9,550 nucleotides of DNA, from the NCBI GenBank assembly GCA_046160725.1, contig JBJXHB010000288.1, positions 1 through 9,550 on the forward strand, given 5' to 3'. Under the pieces are notes generated by a model. It was not told where the DNA came from, made no database searches, and was given only the letters and a program-made list of their open reading frames with translations. The position numbers and the translations under genes were made by a program. This stretch comes from JBJXHB01 sp046160725. GTDB lineage: Bacteria; Pseudomonadota; Gammaproteobacteria; Burkholderiales; Burkholderiaceae_C. Positions 6,236-9,550 of this stretch are shown in pieces (position 1 is the stretch's first letter; each line of letters opens with the position of its first letter).

Positions 6236-7446
6236 CCGCGCCGACGACGTCCGCCGGGCGGCCTGGGGCCGATGGCACCGGGCATGTGCTGCTTCTGCAT
6301 CAAGCCAGCGACCTGTACGGCAGCGACCGCATGCTGATCCAGATCGCCCTGGCCCTGCACGAGGCGGGTGCCGCGCCGATCGTCGTCTTGCCGGAGGGCG
6401 GCCTGTTGCCCGGCGTGCTGGCCGGCCTTGGCATCGAGGCCCACGAGGTCCCGGCTGCGCGGCTGCTCAAGGTCAGGCGGTCGGCCAGCGGCATGGCCGC
6501 GCTGGTCCGGCTGGCGTTGGCCATCCCCTCGGCGCTGTCCACGCTGGACGCCGTCGTCGGCATCCGCCGCATACGGCTGGTCTACAGCAACACCCTGGCC
6601 ATCCTGGCCGGAGCCGTGTGGGCCGCGCGCCGGCGCCTGCCCCATGTGTGGCACCTGCACGAGATCGTCGATCGCCCGAAGCTGGCGGCCTGGGTCCTGA
6701 AGGCGGTCGCCAGGGCGCTGGCGGTGCGCTGGGTCTGCAACTCGCAGGCGACGCAGCGGTGGTTCGCAGCGGGCCGACCTCGGCTGCTGGCGGCAAGTCC
6801 GGTGGTCCTGAACGCGGCCGTCGATCAATCGGGTGGCGAGCGGTCCGTGTGGGGGCCGCATTTCCGGCCCTGCGGCGAGCGCTGGGTGGTGGGCGTGGTC
6901 GGTCGCATCGTGCCAGGAAAGGGCCATGCAGTGGCTCTGCAGGCCCTGGAGATGCTGGCTCAGCGCGGCTGCCAGGACGTTGCACTGGTGTTCATCGGCG
7001 GCCCGGCGCCAGGCGGCGGCCAACACCTTCAGGCGCTGACGCAGCGCGTGGCTCGGTCGCCGGTGGCCCGCCATGTGCGGTTCGTCGGCGAACTGGCCGA
7101 CACCCGCTCGGCCTATGCCGAGATGGACATCGTGTGTGTTCCGTCATTGGTTCCGGAGTCGTTCGGCCTCGTGGCGGCGGAGGCGATGTCGGCGCAGCGC
7201 CCGGTGCTCGCGGCGCGCAGCGGCGGCCTGCCGGAGGTCGTGCAGGACGGCATCACCGGTCTCTTGCACCGTCCGGGGGACGCGCTCGGCCTGGCGGACG
7301 GCCTGCAGCGCCTGATGCAGCAGCCGGGCCTGGCAGCCCGCATGGGCCACGCCGGAAGGCAGGCCTATCTTCGGCAGTTCACGCCGGTGGCGATGCGTCG
7401 CTCCCTTGTCCAGGCCCTGGGGTCGCCGGCGTGGACACCCGCATGA
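6232..7446 (+). CDS. GT4-type glycosyltransferase (GT-B fold)
   Basis: A 404-residue soluble or membrane-associated glycosyltransferase. The N-terminal acceptor domain begins with LLLHQASDLYGSDRMLIQIA, the glycine loop region of GT-B enzymes, followed by LVYSNTLAILAG and HVWHLHEIVDRP. The C-terminal nucleotide-sugar domain starts near residue 220 with VVGVVGRIVPGKGHAVALQA, where family 4 enzymes have 'GR..p.KG'. It carries the retaining-type EX7E motif in PESFGLVAAEAM (Glu309 and Glu317), then RPVLAARSGGLPEVVQDGITGLL. This is the standard layout of GT4 enzymes that add sugars to lipid-linked intermediates at the cytoplasmic face. ATG 6232 overlaps the flippase stop (ATGA); no strong ribosome-binding site, so translation may be coupled. 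The sugar donor and linkage cannot be determined here. Confidence 0.92.
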   Translation: MTAPTTSAGRPGADGTGHVLLLHQASDLYGSDRMLIQIALALHEAGAAPIVVLPEGGLLPGVLAGLGIEAHEVPAARLLKVRRSASGMAALVRLALAIPSALSTLDAVVGIRRIRLVYSNTLAILAGAVWAARRRLPHVWHLHEIVDRPKLAAWVLKAVARALAVRWVCNSQATQRWFAAGRPRLLAASPVVLNAAVDQSGGERSVWGPHFRPCGERWVVGVVGRIVPGKGHAVALQALEMLAQRGCQDVALVFIGGPAPGGGQHLQALTQRVARSPVARHVRFVGELADTRSAYAEMDIVCVPSLVPESFGLVAAEAMSAQRPVLAARSGGLPEVVQDGITGLLHRPGDALGLADGLQRLMQQPGLAARMGHAGRQAYLRQFTPVAMRRSLVQALGSPAWTPA

Positions 7447-8777
7447 ACCCGGCATGGGCTGCCGGGACACCGCGAGTGCCTGACGTGGGCGCTGGGCCCA
7501 CCTGGCCCATCTGGTCCGTCGCGGCCCTGGTCGTGCTGGCCGTCATGCTGCCGCCGGCCCTGGTGACGGCCATGAACCTGTGCCTGCTGCTGCTGGCGGC
7601 CAGCCACGCGATCGGGCGTCGCGAGGGGTTGCCGCCGGCACTGTGGGGCGGTGTCTGGCCGCTGGTTGCGTTGGCGGTGCTGGGGGTTGTGTCGGCGCTG
7701 CTCGCCCGCGCCCTGGACCCGCTGCACGCGGCGTCCTCGGGGTCGGACCTGTATGCCGTCCTCAAGGACGGCTGGTATGTCATCAATCCGGCCATCTGGC
7801 TTGGCGTGGGCTTCGTGCTGTCGCGCACGGCGGGCCAAACCGTACGCACCCTGCGCGCCCTCGTCCTGGCGGCGGCGGTCCTGGCGGCGCTGCACGCGCT
7901 CTGGTTCGTCCTGTTTCCGCAATTGTTGGACCTGAACGCAACGGAGATCCGCGGCGTCTCCGGTACGGGCCACTATGCGGCCGCGGTGGCGCTGCTGATC
8001 CTGGCGGCCTACCGGGGCTGCTGGGGCGCGGTCCTGCGGATGCCGGCCGCCCTGGCCTGGGCCTGTGCGCTGCTCTGCGCGGTCTCGGTGGTGGTCAGCT
8101 TCTCGCGCACGATGTGGGTGGTCGTGTTGCTGGGCATGCCGATAGCGGCCGGCTGGCTCTCGCGGCGTCCGCTGCGGCGCCTGGTGCTGGCGAGCCTGGC
8201 CATCGCGGCGACGGTTGCCGTGCTGGGCGCCGTCGTCGACACGTCCACGCCGCAGGCCCGGCAGTCGTTCCTGGGCAAGCTGGCCAGGTCGTGGGAAGAA
8301 CTGCTTCCCAGCGACCGCATGTCGCTGGCCGAGATCAATGCCAACTGGCGCGGGCACGAGACCGCAAGGGCGCTGGCAACGTGGGCAGGAGGCCATGCCG
8401 GACATTGGGTGATCGGGCATGGCTTCGGCGCCGATGTCGATGTGGGCCTCTTCAAGCAATTGACACCCTACCCACGGGAGGCGGCCCGCTACATACCGGT
8501 GCTGCACAACGGCTTCGCCTATGTGCTGTTCAAGACCGGCCTGCTCGGCCTGGCCCTGTACGCCTGCTTCCTCTGGAACGTCGGCCGCCGCGGATACAGG
8601 CTGGGCCAAGGCAGCCGGCCGGAGCCCGGGCGCCTGCTGCTGGCCAGCGCGGTCGTGCTGCTGCCGACGACCTGGGTGGTGTCGGGAGCCTTCAGCAGGT
8701 CGGACCTGTCGCCCCTGCTGCTGCTCATTGGCGTGCTGCTGGCGGCCCCGCCGATACACCGCGACGACCATGCCTAG
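7443..8777 (+). CDS. O-antigen polymerase/ligase-type membrane protein (Wzy or WaaL-like)
   Basis: A 444-residue polytopic membrane protein of the Wzy_C/O-antigen ligase superfamily. It has about ten or more hydrophobic helices interrupted by a long polar periplasmic loop (about residues 275-350, from STPQARQSFLGKL to YIPVL). Conserved points are Arg222 in VVSFSRTMWVVV, where the family has 'SR.a', and His355 in VLHNGFAYVLFKTGLLGLAL, matching the 'HN....l...GllG' motif. Such proteins join undecaprenyl-linked glycans end to end (Wzy) or transfer them to an acceptor (WaaL); sequence alone does not separate the two. In an EPS operon with a flippase, chain-length protein and GT, polymerase is the more likely role. 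ATG 7443 overlaps the GT stop (ATGA), and the gene end overlaps the next gene by eight bases. Confidence 0.88.
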   Translation: MNPAWAAGTPRVPDVGAGPTWPIWSVAALVVLAVMLPPALVTAMNLCLLLLAASHAIGRREGLPPALWGGVWPLVALAVLGVVSALLARALDPLHAASSGSDLYAVLKDGWYVINPAIWLGVGFVLSRTAGQTVRTLRALVLAAAVLAALHALWFVLFPQLLDLNATEIRGVSGTGHYAAAVALLILAAYRGCWGAVLRMPAALAWACALLCAVSVVVSFSRTMWVVVLLGMPIAAGWLSRRPLRRLVLASLAIAATVAVLGAVVDTSTPQARQSFLGKLARSWEELLPSDRMSLAEINANWRGHETARALATWAGGHAGHWVIGHGFGADVDVGLFKQLTPYPREAARYIPVLHNGFAYVLFKTGLLGLALYACFLWNVGRRGYRLGQGSRPEPGRLLLASAVVLLPTTWVVSGAFSRSDLSPLLLLIGVLLAAPPIHRDDHA

Positions 8778-9550
8778 CCGCGAGGGAGCCCACAGATGGG
8801 CGCGCCGCAATGCGCTGCAGGCCCTGCTGACGCTGCCGGCCGGCGCTGCCATTGGCGCCACGCCAGCCCTGGCGGCCGGCCCGGCACGGGCCCGGGCGGC
8901 TGCGTCCGGCGCATGGGACCGACCGCGGCGCCGCGGCTTCACCACCGACCACCTCGACAAGCTGACCGAACCGGTGCTGGACGCACTGGCCGCCACCGGT
9001 GCGAACCTCGCCCGGGTCGGTGTGCGCTGCATCCCGGACGGCGCGGGCTATGCCCTTCAGGGGCTGGAGCGCCTGCCGGCGATGGCCGCGCACGGCCAGC
9101 GCCGCGGCGTGGGGCTGGTGCTCGCCGGGTTCTTCGACGAGGGTCAACCGCAGCGGCTGTGGGCCGACGGCGCATCGGCGCAGGTTTCCTTCATCGCGCA
9201 ATGGCGGGCGCTGGCGCAGGTGGTGCAGCGCCACCCGGCGGTGCTCGGCCTGGACCTGCTCAACGAGCCGCTGCCACCAGACCCGGCACGGCTGGACCTG
9301 GCGCAGCGGGGCTGGACCGCATTGGTGCGGCGGGCGGCCTCCGCCATTCGCGCAGCCGGTTGCGACCGGCCGCTGGTCATTCAACCGGTGCAGGGCGGCA
9401 TGCCGGGCGGGCTCGAGGGCCAGCCCGACTGGGGGCTGCCCCATGCCATCACCAGCATCCACTTCTATGTGCCGCATGTGCTCACCCACCAGGGCGTCGC
9501 ACCGGCATGGCCTCGCGGCGCGGTGTACCCGAGCCGCGAGGCTCTTGCCG
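8770..9550 (+). CDS. Secreted GH5 cellulase-like glycoside hydrolase (3' truncated by window)
   Basis: The frame is open from ATG 8770 to the window end; 260 residues are visible. It has an Arg-rich N-terminus with a twin-arginine-like motif (ARRNALQALL, Arg12-Arg13), a short hydrophobic stretch and a plausible cleavage site near ALA-AG (residues 33-37), so export, possibly by Tat, is likely. The mature part matches the GH5 barrel: VLDALAATGANLARVGVR on the second strand, a strand ending LDLLNEPLP with the presumed acid/base Glu166, and ITSIHFYVPH with His231 and Tyr233, typical of the substrate-binding strand. The nucleophile Glu should lie beyond the window. Placed at the end of the EPS genes, it probably cuts a beta-linked polymer for trimming, release or turnover, rather than for feeding. 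The start overlaps the polymerase stop (ATGCCTAG). No clear ribosome-binding site. Confidence 0.85.
   Translation, partial: MPSREGAHRWARRNALQALLTLPAGAAIGATPALAAGPARARAAASGAWDRPRRRGFTTDHLDKLTEPVLDALAATGANLARVGVRCIPDGAGYALQGLERLPAMAAHGQRRGVGLVLAGFFDEGQPQRLWADGASAQVSFIAQWRALAQVVQRHPAVLGLDLLNEPLPPDPARLDLAQRGWTALVRRAASAIRAAGCDRPLVIQPVQGGMPGGLEGQPDWGLPHAITSIHFYVPHVLTHQGVAPAWPRGAVYPSREALA

Noticed and set aside
6117..7442. Upstream extension of the polymerase frame to ATG 6117
   Set aside because: Lies over the glycosyltransferase gene in another frame and has shadow composition; the membrane protein clearly begins at ATG 7443.
8796..8798. Alternative ATG with GAGGGA eight bases upstream, near the start of the GH5 gene
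   Set aside because: It is out of frame with the GH5 domain, and its frame gives a Cys/Gly/Arg-rich shadow. The ATG at 8770 gives a sensible export signal. It would matter only if a sequencing indel lay just downstream.
7365..9032. 555-codon minus-strand open frame opposite the polymerase gene
   Set aside because: Composition typical of an antisense shadow (Gln, Arg, His) and no homology signals; the plus strand has a well-formed membrane protein.
8725..9489. 254-codon minus-strand open frame opposite the GH5 gene
   Set aside because: No motif, shadow composition; the plus-strand frame shows the GH5 NEP and HFY motifs with a signal peptide.

Overview
The window is a very GC-rich stretch in which every gene lies on the plus strand. 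It reads as the middle-to-distal part of one exopolysaccharide (EPS) operon of the exosortase B / methanolan type. The gene set epsD-epsF-epsG-xrtB-epsI and the base composition suggest a betaproteobacterium, probably Burkholderiales of the Rubrivivax/Leptothrix/Roseateles kind. That assignment is inference from gene content, not a database match.

Layout: (1) 1-771, 3' part of epsD (SurA/parvulin-like secretion chaperone of EPS loci). (2) 800-2212, epsF (Wzz/GNVR chain-length protein). (3) 2209-3105, epsG (cytoplasmic BY-kinase-like ATPase with a GspE/MshEN-like N-terminal region). (4) 3139-4005, xrtB (exosortase B, all three catalytic residues present). (5) 4002 or 4122-4850, epsI (exosortase-associated protein). 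(6) 4850-6235, Wzx-like flippase. (7) 6232-7446, GT4-type glycosyltransferase. (8) 7443-8777, Wzy/WaaL-type polymerase or ligase. (9) 8770-9550, 5' part of a secreted GH5 cellulase-like hydrolase cut by the window edge.

The parts fit together as follows. The glycosyltransferase helps build a lipid-linked repeat unit, the flippase exports it, and the polymerase extends it. EpsF/EpsG set chain length and drive export, EpsD assists assembly in the periplasm, XrtB/EpsI process or attach an unidentified partner, and the GH5 enzyme trims or releases polymer. No outer-membrane export protein (EpsE/Wza) and no PEP-CTERM substrate is visible here.

Six of the eight gene junctions are overlaps of 1-8 nt; only epsD/epsF (28 nt) and epsG/xrtB (33 nt) have gaps. 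No internal promoter or terminator is apparent and no stretch over 300 bases lacks a gene. Three points deserve attention: a 60-nt tandem repeat that carries a Shine-Dalgarno-like site and an ATG and has multiplied the start of epsI; two mutually exclusive perfect hairpins filling the epsG/xrtB gap directly before the xrtB ATG; and a tandem motif at the EpsG N-terminus that resembles the c-di-GMP-binding MshEN pattern.
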